Assembly: GCF_900156625.1 (NCBI RefSeq)
Contig: NZ_FTOB01000001.1
Location: 868,001-932,000 of the forward strand
Reading direction: 5' to 3'
Length of the DNA: 64,000 nt
From: Zobellia uliginosa
GTDB lineage: Bacteria > Bacteroidota > Bacteroidia > Flavobacteriales > Flavobacteriaceae
Of this stretch, positions 50,934 to 60,290 are shown piece by piece. Within the stretch, counting starts at the first letter, position 1; each line of letters begins with the position of its first letter. Below the pieces are notes generated by a model. It had not been told where the DNA came from. It searched no databases and saw only the letters and a program-made list of their open reading frames with translations. The translations under genes and the position numbers were made by a program.

Positions 50934-52252
50934 TTGGTGTTCCTCAGCTTTTCAAAGGCCTCTACTACTGCATTGTGTGTGGCCGAGTGTTTTTTAAAAT
51001 GGTGGGTCAAGGTTTTCTTTTCATCTTCCGTGGCCCCGAGCTGGTTCAAGATGTTCAATAGGTGCATTTTCATATGGCCTTCTTGAATACCGGTGGTGAC
51101 CAAAGAGCGTACTGCCGCAAAATTTTGCGCTAGGCCCGCAACGGCAACGATCTGCATCAACTCTTGGGCCGATGGTTTTCCTAATATTTCCATGGCCAAT
51201 TTTACCAATGGGTGAAGACTTGTGAGTCCGCCAATGGTGCCGAGTGCCAGGGGCAGCTCGATCCAAAATTTGAAGGTTCCGTTTTCTATGGCGGCATGGG
51301 TGAGGCTTGTGTATGACCCGTCTTTTGAGGCATAGGCGTGTATGCCCGCTTCAACCGCCCTAAAATCGTTGCCTGTAGCAAGAACAACGGCATCTATACC
51401 ATTCATGATACCCTTGTTGTGGGTAACGGCCCTATGGGGCTCTACCTTGGCTATATTGACGGCCTGTACCATTTTTTCGGCGAATTGCCGTGACGATTCG
51501 CTGTTTCCGCCTTTCAATTCTTCCACTGGGCAGCTTACTTCCGCGCGTACCAAACAATCGGGGACATAGTTCGATAAGATGCTCATTACAATTTCTATGG
51601 CCTTTTCTTCCTCCGAAAAAAGAGGGTAGGATCGGGCTTCGGCCTTAAAGGTCTTGGCAAACTGCTCGAGGCAAGAATTGATGAAGTTGGCCCCCATGGC
51701 ATCGAGGGTCTCAAAGGTGCAGTGCAGCTGGTAATAGTGGTCGAGGGCATCGGTTTTGTCGCGTAGCTCGATCTTGTTGATGCCGCCGCCCCTTTTTTCC
51801 ATGTTCTTGGTAATGGCCGAAGCATCGGAAAGAAGCTTGGGGTGTGCCTGTTCAAAGAACGCGGTAAGCCGCTCTTTGTCGCCGTGGTACATAAAGTGTA
51901 CCTGTCCAATTTTCTCCGTTCCTAGAACCTGGGTTTTAAATCCGCCCTTGTCGAGCCAGAATTTGGCCGCCTTGCTAGCTGCCGCTACGACGGAGCTTTC
52001 TTCTATGGCCATTGGAATGGCGTAAAGCTTGTTGTTGATCAGGAAATTGGGGGCGATACCTAGGGGAAGGTAGTAGTTGGTAATGGTGTTTTCTATAAAT
52101 TCGTCGTGCAACTGCTGAACGTCCTCGGCTACATTCCAGTACCGTTTAAGCAGTGCCTTTGCCGCTTCCGGGTCTGATGTGTAATGGGTCGTTAGCCAAT
52201 CTATTTTTTGCTCTTTCGTCAGTTTTGAGAATCCCTCAATGGGCTGGGTCAT
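50930..52252 (-). CDS. mvaA: Hydroxymethylglutaryl-CoA reductase, class II
   Basis: 440 residues, close to the 430 of Pseudomonas and Streptomyces-type class II enzymes. It reduces HMG-CoA to mevalonate (or the reverse). The catalytic Glu in MAIEESSVVAAASKAAKFW, the substrate motif TLDAMGANFINS, the Asp in LATGNDFRAVEAGIHAYA and the flap His in TTGIQEGHMKMHL are all present. It is coupled to the GYDIA GHMP kinase, so it is biosynthetic here, feeding isoprenoid synthesis. The start is ATG 52252. Confidence 0.95.
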   Translation of the reverse strand: MTQPIEGFSKLTKEQKIDWLTTHYTSDPEAAKALLKRYWNVAEDVQQLHDEFIENTITNYYLPLGIAPNFLINNKLYAIPMAIEESSVVAAASKAAKFWLDKGGFKTQVLGTEKIGQVHFMYHGDKERLTAFFEQAHPKLLSDASAITKNMEKRGGGINKIELRDKTDALDHYYQLHCTFETLDAMGANFINSCLEQFAKTFKAEARSYPLFSEEEKAIEIVMSILSNYVPDCLVRAEVSCPVEELKGGNSESSRQFAEKMVQAVNIAKVEPHRAVTHNKGIMNGIDAVVLATGNDFRAVEAGIHAYASKDGSYTSLTHAAIENGTFKFWIELPLALGTIGGLTSLHPLVKLAMEILGKPSAQELMQIVAVAGLAQNFAAVRSLVTTGIQEGHMKMHLLNILNQLGATEDEKKTLTHHFKKHSATHNAVVEAFEKLRNTK

Positions 52253-52405
52253 AGCTTTTGGTTTCGGTCGGTAAAGATAATGATAATGGTTTATACCTGA
52301 GATTGAGATAAAGCACGATAAAACAAGGGATTTTTATGATTTAAAGTTTAAATCTTTGTAAAATTATCACTAAACTTGGGCGATTTAATCTTTTTATAAC
52401 ATTCT

Positions 52406-54586
52406 ATGCGAAAATTAGTTTTAAGCTTCTCTTTTGTCTTCGCCTTTTTGGCGTTTTCATATGCTCAAGAGAAACAAGTTATTACAGTAGAGGCAGTATA
52501 TGGTGGGGAATTTTCTATTGAAAGGCTTGATGTCCTTAGGTCGATGAAAAATGGGAAACAATACACCATTTTAAACAGAGGGGCGAATGGGGCTACCACC
52601 ATTGATAAATTTGATTATGCCAGTCAGAAAAAGGTCGAGACCATCGTCAGTTCGGCCGATTTGTCGGGAATAGATGGTTTTAGCTCGTACCAGTTTAGTG
52701 ATGATGAATCACAGGTGCTCTTGGCTACGGAATTAGAGTCTATTTTTAGACGCTCTACCCTTGGTATTTTTTATGTATATGACCTAAAGTCGAAAAAGTT
52801 GACCAAGGTTTCAGATACCAAGATACAAGAGCCTAAGCTATCACCTGACGGAACAAAAGTGGCCTATGTGAGCAAGAACAACCTGTATTTGTTCGATTTA
52901 CTTTCGGGAAATACAAAGCAACTTACAACGGATGGGGAGAAGAACAAGATTATTAACGGGGTTACCGATTGGGTCTATGAAGAGGAATTTGCCTTTGTCC
53001 GAGCTTTTGATTGGAATACCGATGGAAGTAAAATAGCCTTCTTGCGTTTCGATGAAAGCGAGGTACCCGAGTTTTCCATGGATGTTTTTGGAGCCGACCT
53101 GTACCCAAGTCAAGAAACGTTCAAATACCCTAAGGCCGGTGAGGCCAATGCCAAGGTGAGTTTGCATTTGTACGATGTGAAGTCCGGAAGCACGGCAGCG
53201 GTAGATTTAAACGACCCCTATTACATTCCGCGTATCAAGTGGATGAACAACCCGAACTATCTTAGTGTCCAGACCCTGAACCGTCATCAGAACGACTTGA
53301 AGCTTTATTCGGTAAACGCAAAGAACAATACGGCTTTGGTCTTGCTTGAAGAAAAAGACAAGGCCTATGTTGATATCACCGACAACTTAACTTTTTTGGC
53401 AGACGATAGCTTTATATGGACCAGTGAGAAAGACGGATATAACCATATTTACCTTCATGATCAAGATGGGCGTCTAGTTAATCAGATAACCAAAGGCCCA
53501 TGGGAGGTCACCCGATACTATGGGTATGACCAGAAGGAAGACAAGGTGTATTATCAATCTACCGAGAACGGCTCTATCAATAGAGGCGTATACAGTATTG
53601 AAAGTAATGGAAAGAAGAAAAAGGCCTTGGCCGTCGAAGCAGGTACGAACTCGGCTGATTTCAGTGCTGATTTTACCTATTTTATCCATACCTATTCCAA
53701 TGCCAAAACCCCACCTGTATATACCTTGCGAAAAGCACTTAGCGGTAAGGAGGTAAAGGAAATAAAAAACAATGAGGCCTTAATGGCCAAATTGAAGGCT
53801 TACGAACTTAGTGAGAAAGAGTTTTCCACCATAACCATCAATGGTAACGAGTTGAATATGTATATGGTGAAACCAAAAGATTTCGATCCTTCTAAAAAAT
53901 ACCCTTTATTGATGTACCAGTACAGTGGCCCCGGATCGCAGAGCGTTTCCAACAGTTGGTTGGATGCCCGTGATCTATGGCACCAACAATTGGCTTCCCA
54001 AGGTTATGTAGTGGCTTGTGTAGATGGCAGGGGAACAGGCTTTAAGGGTGCCGACTTTAAAAAATCGACCTACCTAAACTTGGTAAAGTATGAAACGGAA
54101 GACCAAATCGCAGCCGCAAGGGAGCTGAGTAAATTGCCTTACATAGATGAAAACAGAACCGGAATTTGGGGCTGGAGCTTTGGCGGGCATATGGCTACCA
54201 ATTGTATTCTAAAAGGAAACGATGTCTTTGAAACGGCCATTGCCGTAGCACCCGTTACTACTTGGCGTTTTTATGATACCATTTATACGGAGCGCTTTTT
54301 GCGTACGCCCGCGGAAAATCCGGCAGGTTACGATGAAAACTCCCCGCTGAACTATCCTGAAATGTTAAAAGGTGATTTTTTATTGGTTCACGGATCGGGT
54401 GACGATAACGTACATGTGCAGAATTCAATGCGTATGATAGAAGCACTGGTACAGGCCAACAAACAGTTTGATTGGGCCATTTATCCCGATAAAAACCACG
54501 GGATTTACGGAGGGAACACCCGAGTACATCTTTTTAATAAAATGACGAACTTTTTGGGCGAGCACCTTTTGCAGCCCAAAAAATAA
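52406..54586 (+). CDS. Dipeptidyl peptidase IV (S9B), exported
   Basis: 726 residues. A signal peptide ends near AFSYAQ. The eight-bladed propeller has the DPP4 double-Glu motif in DWVYEEEFAFVRAFDWN, and the C-terminal alpha/beta hydrolase holds S591 in IWGWSFGGHM, D666 in GSGDDNVH and H698 in PDKNHGIYGG, at the canonical spacing. It removes X-Pro or X-Ala dipeptides from the N-terminus of peptides in the periplasm. The POT peptide transporter gene 128 bases downstream could import the products, making a natural pair. Confidence 0.95.
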   Translation: MRKLVLSFSFVFAFLAFSYAQEKQVITVEAVYGGEFSIERLDVLRSMKNGKQYTILNRGANGATTIDKFDYASQKKVETIVSSADLSGIDGFSSYQFSDDESQVLLATELESIFRRSTLGIFYVYDLKSKKLTKVSDTKIQEPKLSPDGTKVAYVSKNNLYLFDLLSGNTKQLTTDGEKNKIINGVTDWVYEEEFAFVRAFDWNTDGSKIAFLRFDESEVPEFSMDVFGADLYPSQETFKYPKAGEANAKVSLHLYDVKSGSTAAVDLNDPYYIPRIKWMNNPNYLSVQTLNRHQNDLKLYSVNAKNNTALVLLEEKDKAYVDITDNLTFLADDSFIWTSEKDGYNHIYLHDQDGRLVNQITKGPWEVTRYYGYDQKEDKVYYQSTENGSINRGVYSIESNGKKKKALAVEAGTNSADFSADFTYFIHTYSNAKTPPVYTLRKALSGKEVKEIKNNEALMAKLKAYELSEKEFSTITINGNELNMYMVKPKDFDPSKKYPLLMYQYSGPGSQSVSNSWLDARDLWHQQLASQGYVVACVDGRGTGFKGADFKKSTYLNLVKYETEDQIAAARELSKLPYIDENRTGIWGWSFGGHMATNCILKGNDVFETAIAVAPVTTWRFYDTIYTERFLRTPAENPAGYDENSPLNYPEMLKGDFLLVHGSGDDNVHVQNSMRMIEALVQANKQFDWAIYPDKNHGIYGGNTRVHLFNKMTNFLGEHLLQPKK

Positions 54587-54714
54587 ACGACCAAAGCAAC
54601 AAAGATTAGTAAAGGAAGTTCTTGCGATAAGAAGGAGGACCCGATAAAAAAGGCTATTTTAATCGGCTTTTAAGCTAATCTCGATAGAAATCAATTTAAC
54701 AAATAACAAATTTT

Positions 54715-56085
54715 ATGGCATTAGTAGAAAAGGCACCGCATGAAAAAGAGCTGTTCGGGCATCCGGTAGGTTTATACATCCTGTTTTTCACTGAAATGTG
54801 GGAACGGTTTTCATATTATGGAATGCGGGCTATTTTGGTTTTGTATCTGGTCACAAAGACCTCCGAGGTCAATCCTGGTTTGGGTTGGACCAACAATGAG
54901 GCGTTGGCGCTTTTCGGTTGGTACACTATGTTGGTTTATGTGGCCTCTATACCGGGCGGAATTATTGCAGATAGGATCCTTGGGCAAAAGAAGTCGGTAA
55001 TTCTAGGGGCGATTCTTCTTGTTATTGGCCATAGTATTTTGGCTATTGAGGAAATGTGGGCGTTTTACACAGGTCTGGGATTCATTATTTCGGGTGTTGG
55101 TATGCTAAAGCCTAATATTTCCACTATGGTAGGAGGTTTGTACAAAAAAGATGATATAAGAAGGGATAAGGGATTTACCATTTTTTATATCGGCATCAAT
55201 ATCGGGGCATTTCTTTCTAGTTTAATAGTTGGGTACGTAGGTGAGGTTTATGGCTGGCACTACGGTTTTGGACTGGCGGGAATTTGTATGTTCTTTGGCC
55301 TGGTTCAATTTGTTCTTGGTCAAAAATACCTCTACGGTGTAGGTGACTATTTAGGAAAATCGAAAAATGTAGAGGATCGGGAATCATTGAAAAGACCCTT
55401 GACGAAAATTGAAAAGGATAGGGTTGTTGTCTTGATCATATCTTTCTTGATGGTAATCGTATTTTTTGGAGCCTTCGAACAGGCAGGGGGCTTAATGAAT
55501 CTGTATGCCAAGGATTACACGGATAGAATGCTGTTCGGATGGGAAGTTCCGGCTTCATGGTTTCAGGCGGCTAATTCATTTTTTATTATTACCCTCGGAA
55601 CGGCAGTTGCCGGCTATTGGGCTAAACGAAAGTTGAAGGGCAAACATGCATCCTCACTGTTTAAAATGTTAATGGGGCTTATTATCATGGGTACGGGATT
55701 TTTGTTCATGACAGCGGCAACGGCACAGTATCAAAGTACGGGATCATCAGCTATGTACTGGTTGGTTTTGGCGTATTTGTTTCATACCGTTGGCGAATTG
55801 AGCCTGTCGCCCGTATCGCTTTCATTCGTGACCAAATTGGCTCCGGCGAAATATGCTTCATTAATGATGGGGCTATACTTTGCTACTACAGGCCTAGGAA
55901 ATAAATTGGCAGGTATTCTAGGAGAGTCCGCATCGCAATTTGGAGAATATAAGGTGTTTACGGGTATTGCTATTTTCTGTATTCTATTCGGTGCTTTGGT
56001 ATGGTTGTTTTTGAGCAAACTAAAAGCTTTGACACATGGGGCGGAAGATAACGAAAGGAAAATGACAAGTGCCGATGCTTCATAA
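54715..56085 (+). CDS. Proton-dependent oligopeptide transporter (POT/PTR2 family)
   Basis: 456 residues with about 12-14 membrane segments. The family signature FTEMWERFSYYGMRAILVLY (ExxERFxYYG) is in the first helix, and FTIFYIGINIGAFLSS is the PTR2 signature. GGIIADRILGQKKSVILGA is the MFS loop 2-3 motif. It imports di- and tripeptides with protons. It lies downstream of the dipeptidyl peptidase gene and ends in a strong terminator that overlaps the convergent comEC gene. Confidence 0.93.
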   Translation: MALVEKAPHEKELFGHPVGLYILFFTEMWERFSYYGMRAILVLYLVTKTSEVNPGLGWTNNEALALFGWYTMLVYVASIPGGIIADRILGQKKSVILGAILLVIGHSILAIEEMWAFYTGLGFIISGVGMLKPNISTMVGGLYKKDDIRRDKGFTIFYIGINIGAFLSSLIVGYVGEVYGWHYGFGLAGICMFFGLVQFVLGQKYLYGVGDYLGKSKNVEDRESLKRPLTKIEKDRVVVLIISFLMVIVFFGAFEQAGGLMNLYAKDYTDRMLFGWEVPASWFQAANSFFIITLGTAVAGYWAKRKLKGKHASSLFKMLMGLIIMGTGFLFMTAATAQYQSTGSSAMYWLVLAYLFHTVGELSLSPVSLSFVTKLAPAKYASLMMGLYFATTGLGNKLAGILGESASQFGEYKVFTGIAIFCILFGALVWLFLSKLKALTHGAEDNERKMTSADAS

Positions 56086-56106
56086 GAAATTGAGACGCGG
56101 ATCATA

Positions 56107-58125
56107 TCAATAGAAATAATAAGCTCCCTTTTCGCCAGTAGCGTGAAAAGGGAGTTTTCTTTTTAGGCAGGTCTGCTTCCACCGGTCTATATAGCTTTTG
56201 TAATTGCTGCCATCCGCAATAATACACTGTGGTTCTAATTTGGCGATGACCCTTTCAAGGTTGAGTTTGGGCGATTGGGTAAGGATAAGATAATCGACTT
56301 GCCTATTGTCTTCGGGATAGACGGCAAGACTGTCTATGACCAAAAGCTTTTTATCCTTCCATACATAACTGTTCTTAAGGTTGGGGTAGGAGATGTCGGA
56401 AATTCGCTCAGCAAGGCTGTAATCGCGGATAATGCTGCCTAGGCGGGCGGTGTCCGAGCTTATGGCCCGTAGTTCTTTTCCCGTTTGGAGAAAGAAGGCG
56501 GTGTTCTTGGTTTGATGGACTAGAAGTAGAACATTTTTTTCTGAAGCGTGGTAATGGCAATATAGCAGCCACAACTGAAATGCTATGACCGTCATGGCAA
56601 GGGCGAGCACCTTTTTGAAATTTGGCCGGACGATCAGTAAGGCGAGGCACAAAAGTCCGGCATAGGCCAGTACCATTTGAACCCCGTCGAATGGGATGTT
56701 CTTGAAAACAAAGGTCTCTTGTTGTGCTACCCAGGCAATGATGGAGTTCATATATCCGATTAGGGTGTCGTAAGCGCTGATCAGGAGGTCAGGATAGATG
56801 TCTGCCAGGGCCAATAGAATGATCAAGATACCGATTCCCAATAGGGCACCCAGTGCTGGAACGATCAGCAGGTTGCTTATGAAGAACAAAGCCGGAAATT
56901 GATGGAAATAGAATAGGCCTATCGGGAGAACGCCCAACTGTGCGGCTATACTTACCGATAGTAGCTCCCAAGCCTTGCGAACGACCAAGTTTTTGGGCAG
57001 CCACAACTTTTGTAGCCGTGGATAGAACCAAACGATGGCCAGCACTGCCGTATAGCTCATTTGAAAACCTACCTGAAAGAGCAGGTTCGGGTCAATGGCC
57101 AACAGAATGAAGAACATGGATAGGGCCAAAATGTTGAACGTATTGTTCGGTCGGTTGAGATACATGCTATAGGCCAAGAACGAAAACATGGTCACCGCCC
57201 TTACGACCGAGGCCGATAGGCCCGAAAGAAAGGCAAAGCCCCATAGTAAAATTACGGTCAAGGCCAGTTTTATACCTTTTCCCTTAGGAAGCCGCTCAAG
57301 GGGGCGTAAAAGAAACTGTAGCAATAGCAACAAAATACCGATGTGTAGTCCCGAGACTGCTAGAATATGAACGGCGCCCGCGTTTTTGTAATCTGTATAG
57401 GTTTCTTCGGAAATATCGTTGCGTTGCCCAAGGAGCAAGGCTTGGATAATGCTTAGTTCGTCTTTGCCAAAACGGGCTTTCCGTAATTGGGAGATGATGT
57501 GGTTACGCGTCTTTGCGGCCAGACCGTATAGGCTTGAAGAGGCATTTTCAAGAGGGATAAATGTCTTGGGCGTCATCTGTATTTGATGGGATATGCCCAG
57601 ACCGTTTAGGTATGCTTTGTAATTGAACTGATGCGGATTCAAAGCCTCTCTCGTTTTTGCAATGCTTCCGTACCATAGCAATTCGTCATCGACTTGAAAT
57701 TTTTGAAGGGTGGAATCAGGGATAAGGTTGAGCAGTATCTTACCTCTGGCCCTTTGTTGGTCAAACCCTCGAATTTCGCCAATATATCTATCGGAAAAGG
57801 ACGTGGGCTTCAACACCCTCGAAATCTTGATGTGCCAAGTGTGATTTCCCTTAAAATCGTGGTTGAGATAGTGGTTTGCCTGGTTTTCAGGGCGAGCCAG
57901 CGACGTGGCGAAAACACCGATGGAAAGTGTGGTCAAGACAGCTAGGTAGCCAAATAGATGCGATTCGTTCCATTTATCATTAAAACGTAGTATGCCTAAA
58001 GCTACGAGCAGGCCAAGGCAAGTTGTCATAGGGTAAGGAACGGGAAGTTGAAGATAATTGCCCACTATAATACCCAAAATTAAAACCAGTGTCAGTTTAA
58101 TGGGTATGAAGCGAAGCAACTTCAT
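56107..58125 (-). CDS. comEC: ComEC/Rec2-family DNA-uptake channel protein lacking a metal-binding beta-lactamase domain
   Basis: 672 residues. The N-terminal DUF4131 part (about residues 1-200) is followed by the membrane competence domain: IIQALLLGQRNDISEETYTD and NAGAVHILAVSGLHIGILL with about ten helices. The C-terminal 130 residues have a beta-rich shape like the beta-lactamase part of ComEC, but the HxHxDH metal motif is absent. It forms the channel that carries single-stranded DNA into the cytosol. The last 50 bases hold the terminator of the convergent POT gene. It is 10 bases after the NlpC/P60 stop, in one transcript. Confidence 0.9.
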   Translation of the reverse strand: MKLLRFIPIKLTLVLILGIIVGNYLQLPVPYPMTTCLGLLVALGILRFNDKWNESHLFGYLAVLTTLSIGVFATSLARPENQANHYLNHDFKGNHTWHIKISRVLKPTSFSDRYIGEIRGFDQQRARGKILLNLIPDSTLQKFQVDDELLWYGSIAKTREALNPHQFNYKAYLNGLGISHQIQMTPKTFIPLENASSSLYGLAAKTRNHIISQLRKARFGKDELSIIQALLLGQRNDISEETYTDYKNAGAVHILAVSGLHIGILLLLLQFLLRPLERLPKGKGIKLALTVILLWGFAFLSGLSASVVRAVTMFSFLAYSMYLNRPNNTFNILALSMFFILLAIDPNLLFQVGFQMSYTAVLAIVWFYPRLQKLWLPKNLVVRKAWELLSVSIAAQLGVLPIGLFYFHQFPALFFISNLLIVPALGALLGIGILIILLALADIYPDLLISAYDTLIGYMNSIIAWVAQQETFVFKNIPFDGVQMVLAYAGLLCLALLIVRPNFKKVLALAMTVIAFQLWLLYCHYHASEKNVLLLVHQTKNTAFFLQTGKELRAISSDTARLGSIIRDYSLAERISDISYPNLKNSYVWKDKKLLVIDSLAVYPEDNRQVDYLILTQSPKLNLERVIAKLEPQCIIADGSNYKSYIDRWKQTCLKRKLPFHATGEKGAYYFY
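56124..56164 (+). terminator. Terminator of the POT transporter gene, inside the comEC 3' end
   Basis: CTCCCTTTTC and GAAAAGGGAG pair perfectly around an 11-base loop and are followed by TTTTCTTTTT. It lies 39 bases after the POT stop and codes on the other strand for the last ComEC residues (EKGAYYFY). Confidence 0.85.
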
Positions 58126-58135
58126 TGTTTAGCGA

Positions 58136-58690
58136 CTATAGAATTCGATTGGCTTTTATGAATGCGCTGCTCCAATAACCTTCCCTCAGGGAGGAAACGA
58201 TTACGCCTCTAGAAGTCGAGGCATGTACAAATTTGATGTCGTTGTTCTTTACGGAAACCACCATGCCCACATGGTTAATACGCTTGCTCCGCTTGCTGGT
58301 CTTAAAAAAGAGGAGGTCTCCCTTCTCAATATCGCCCTTACGTATGGTCTTGCCTTCTTCGGCCATGTGGTATGAGGTACGGGGCAATTTTATGTCGTTT
58401 TCGCCAAAGGCCACGTAAAGCAAGCCAGAGCAGTCCATTCCTTTTTTTGTGGTACCGCCATATTTATACCGGACACCTGAAAATTTAAGGGCCGTGTCGA
58501 TAATGTCATCGGCTTTCGAGCGCTTGGATGCAGCTGTTTTTTTAACGCGCCTAGGTTCTCTTTTAGGGGCGTCAGTGTCTTTGGCCGCTACGGTTATTTT
58601 GCGCGGCTCCCTCTGGGCGGCTTTCTTTTTTGAGCTGCCACAACTGGCAAGCAAACAGACGAACAGAATGTAGAAAATTTTACGAAGCAT
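58136..58690 (-). CDS. NlpC/P60 (C40) cell-wall peptidase, lipoprotein
   Basis: 184 residues from ATG 58690, which gives a good lipobox (CLLASCGSS, Cys17); an upstream ATG at 58744 would put 18 polar residues before it. A basic linker (KKKAAQREPRK, KKTAASKRSK) precedes the domain. The catalytic triad is Cys in KGMDCSGLLYVAF, His in NHVGMVVSV and His in FVHASTSRG. It cuts peptidoglycan stem peptides, like E. coli Spr/MepS. It lies 46 bases after the lpxB stop and 10 bases before comEC. Confidence 0.9.
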   Translation of the reverse strand: MLRKIFYILFVCLLASCGSSKKKAAQREPRKITVAAKDTDAPKREPRRVKKTAASKRSKADDIIDTALKFSGVRYKYGGTTKKGMDCSGLLYVAFGENDIKLPRTSYHMAEEGKTIRKGDIEKGDLLFFKTSKRSKRINHVGMVVSVKNNDIKFVHASTSRGVIVSSLREGYWSSAFIKANRIL

Positions 58691-58736
58691 GAACACAAAT
58701 CCTTTTCTTGATAGGGTACCAAGGGTATACCCAAAT

Positions 58737-59849
58737 TTAAACATTTTCTATTATACGGCTAGCGGCATTCTCACTAGCCCCTTTACCGCCCAGTTTTTTT
58801 TCAAGCGCATCATAAGCTTGAATTTGTGCCGTACGGGCCGGCCCTTTAAGTATTTTATTCAGTTCGGTTTGGATATTCTTGGTGGTCAGGTCGTTCTGGA
58901 TCAGCTCCTTTACGACTTCTTTGTCCATGATCAGGTTTACTAGCGAAATGTATTCAAGGGTAATGATACGTTTGGCAATCTGATAGGAGAGCCAGTTGGC
59001 CCGATAGCAAACCACTTGGGGGACTTTGAAAATCGCGGTTTCCAATGTGGCGGTTCCGCTGGTGACCAAGGCGGCATGGGCTATGCTCAAAAGGTCGTAG
59101 GTTTTATTGGCAACAAAACTTACGTTCGGGTTTTTGAGAAAAGGCTGGTAGAAATCGTGGTCGAGACTGGGTGCCCCGGCAATTACGAATTGATAGTCGG
59201 AAAAATCTTTGATGACCGATAACATTAAGGTCAGCATCTTTTGAACCTCTTGTTTCCGGCTTCCGGGCAGTAGGGCGATAATCTGTTTGTTGGGATCTAA
59301 ATTGTTTTCCTTTCGGAAATTTTGCTCGTTAACGGGATTCCGATCGCTAATGGCATCTATAAGCGGATGACCCACAAAGTTCACCGGATAGCCGTGTTTC
59401 TTTTCGTAGAAATCTTTTTCAAACGGAAGAATAACGTGCATGGCATCGATATCCCGTTTTATGTCTTTGATGCGTCCTTCCCTAGAGGCCCAGATTTGAG
59501 GGGAAATGTAGTAATTGGTCTTGTAGCCCAATGCTTTCGCCCATTTGGCTATACGAAGGTTAAAACCCGAATAGTCGATAAAGACAATGACGTCGGGCTG
59601 AAATTTCTGGATGTCGGCCTTACAGAATTTAATGGCTTTTGCAATGGTACCTAAGTTCATCAGCACCTCTAAAAACCCCATAAAGGCCATTTCCTTGTAA
59701 TGTCGTACCAAAGTGCCTCCGGCTTGTTGCATAAGGTCGCCTCCCCAAAATCGGATGTCCGCGTTCGGGTCTTTGGCCTTAAGGGCCTTCATCAGATTGG
59801 AACCGTGAAGATCGCCCGATGCCTCGCCTGCAATTATATAGTACTTCAT
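58737..59849 (-). CDS. lpxB: Lipid-A-disaccharide synthase
   Basis: 370 residues, standard for LpxB (GT19). It joins UDP-diacylglucosamine and lipid X to the lipid A disaccharide. MKYYIIAGEASGDLHGSNLM is the diagnostic N-terminus. ALLPGSRKQEVQKMLTLML and LVTSGTATLETAIFKVPQVV are the nucleotide-sugar and base regions. It confirms a Gram-negative outer membrane with lipid A. Confidence 0.97.
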   Translation of the reverse strand: MKYYIIAGEASGDLHGSNLMKALKAKDPNADIRFWGGDLMQQAGGTLVRHYKEMAFMGFLEVLMNLGTIAKAIKFCKADIQKFQPDVIVFIDYSGFNLRIAKWAKALGYKTNYYISPQIWASREGRIKDIKRDIDAMHVILPFEKDFYEKKHGYPVNFVGHPLIDAISDRNPVNEQNFRKENNLDPNKQIIALLPGSRKQEVQKMLTLMLSVIKDFSDYQFVIAGAPSLDHDFYQPFLKNPNVSFVANKTYDLLSIAHAALVTSGTATLETAIFKVPQVVCYRANWLSYQIAKRIITLEYISLVNLIMDKEVVKELIQNDLTTKNIQTELNKILKGPARTAQIQAYDALEKKLGGKGASENAASRIIENV

Positions 59850-59881
59850 TACAAATTGAATACAGTTAATACCTGTCCTGT

Positions 59882-59929
59882 AAAAGAGAGAACTCGGTTA
59901 AGGTAAAATTCGTATACCCTTGCCCGAGT
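59882..59929 (-). terminator. Terminator candidate between the small membrane protein and lpxB
   Basis: On the minus strand ACTCGG pairs with CCGAGT, with an inner stem AAGG(G)TA/TACCTT, followed by TCTCTCTTTT. The T-run is interrupted, so the terminator is probably leaky or partial. Confidence 0.45.
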
Positions 59930-59941
59930 AATTTTTATGGT

Positions 59942-60226
59942 TTAAAAAACTTTATAGTAAAGAATGGCCAGTGCCGTTAGGATCGTGGCGATAAGAACAC
60001 CTTTGGCCCTATTGTCACGCCTAATGCGAAGAAAACCAAAAAAAGCGATAAGGTTCAAAATAGCGCCCAAGGCCAAAAGGCTGCCAATGTGGCCTTGTTG
60101 TATTGCTGCCTCAAAAGTTTCGGCTATACCGAAATCTGAAAACAGTAGAATGTAGAGCAAGGTGCCGATGGTATTAGCTATAATTCCTACCAAAAAACCA
60201 ATGGCAAGTTCTTTTTTAACGTTCAT
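59942..60226 (-). CDS. Small membrane protein, unknown function
   Basis: 94 residues with three hydrophobic segments (about residues 7-29, 46-66 and 77-93) and only a short RIRRDNRAKG loop between the last two. No family recognised. It has its own perfect -7 box (60261-60268) and a terminator-like structure after it, so it is probably a separate transcript between surE and lpxB. Conserved small proteins like this are common in Flavobacteriaceae envelope gene runs. Confidence 0.75.
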   Translation of the reverse strand: MNVKKELAIGFLVGIIANTIGTLLYILLFSDFGIAETFEAAIQQGHIGSLLALGAILNLIAFFGFLRIRRDNRAKGVLIATILTALAILYYKVF

Positions 60227-60260
60227 GCTTTTTTAGTTTAGTCGATTCTTTTCGGTGGTG

Positions 60261-60268
60261 CAAAGGTA
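60261..60268 (-). promoter_or_regulatory. -7 box TACCTTTG for the small membrane protein gene
   Basis: Perfect TAnnTTTG on the minus strand, 34 bases before the ATG at 60226; no clear -33 element. Confidence 0.5.
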
Positions 60269-60290
60269 TACTTCTTTAGCGTTCTTTTGG

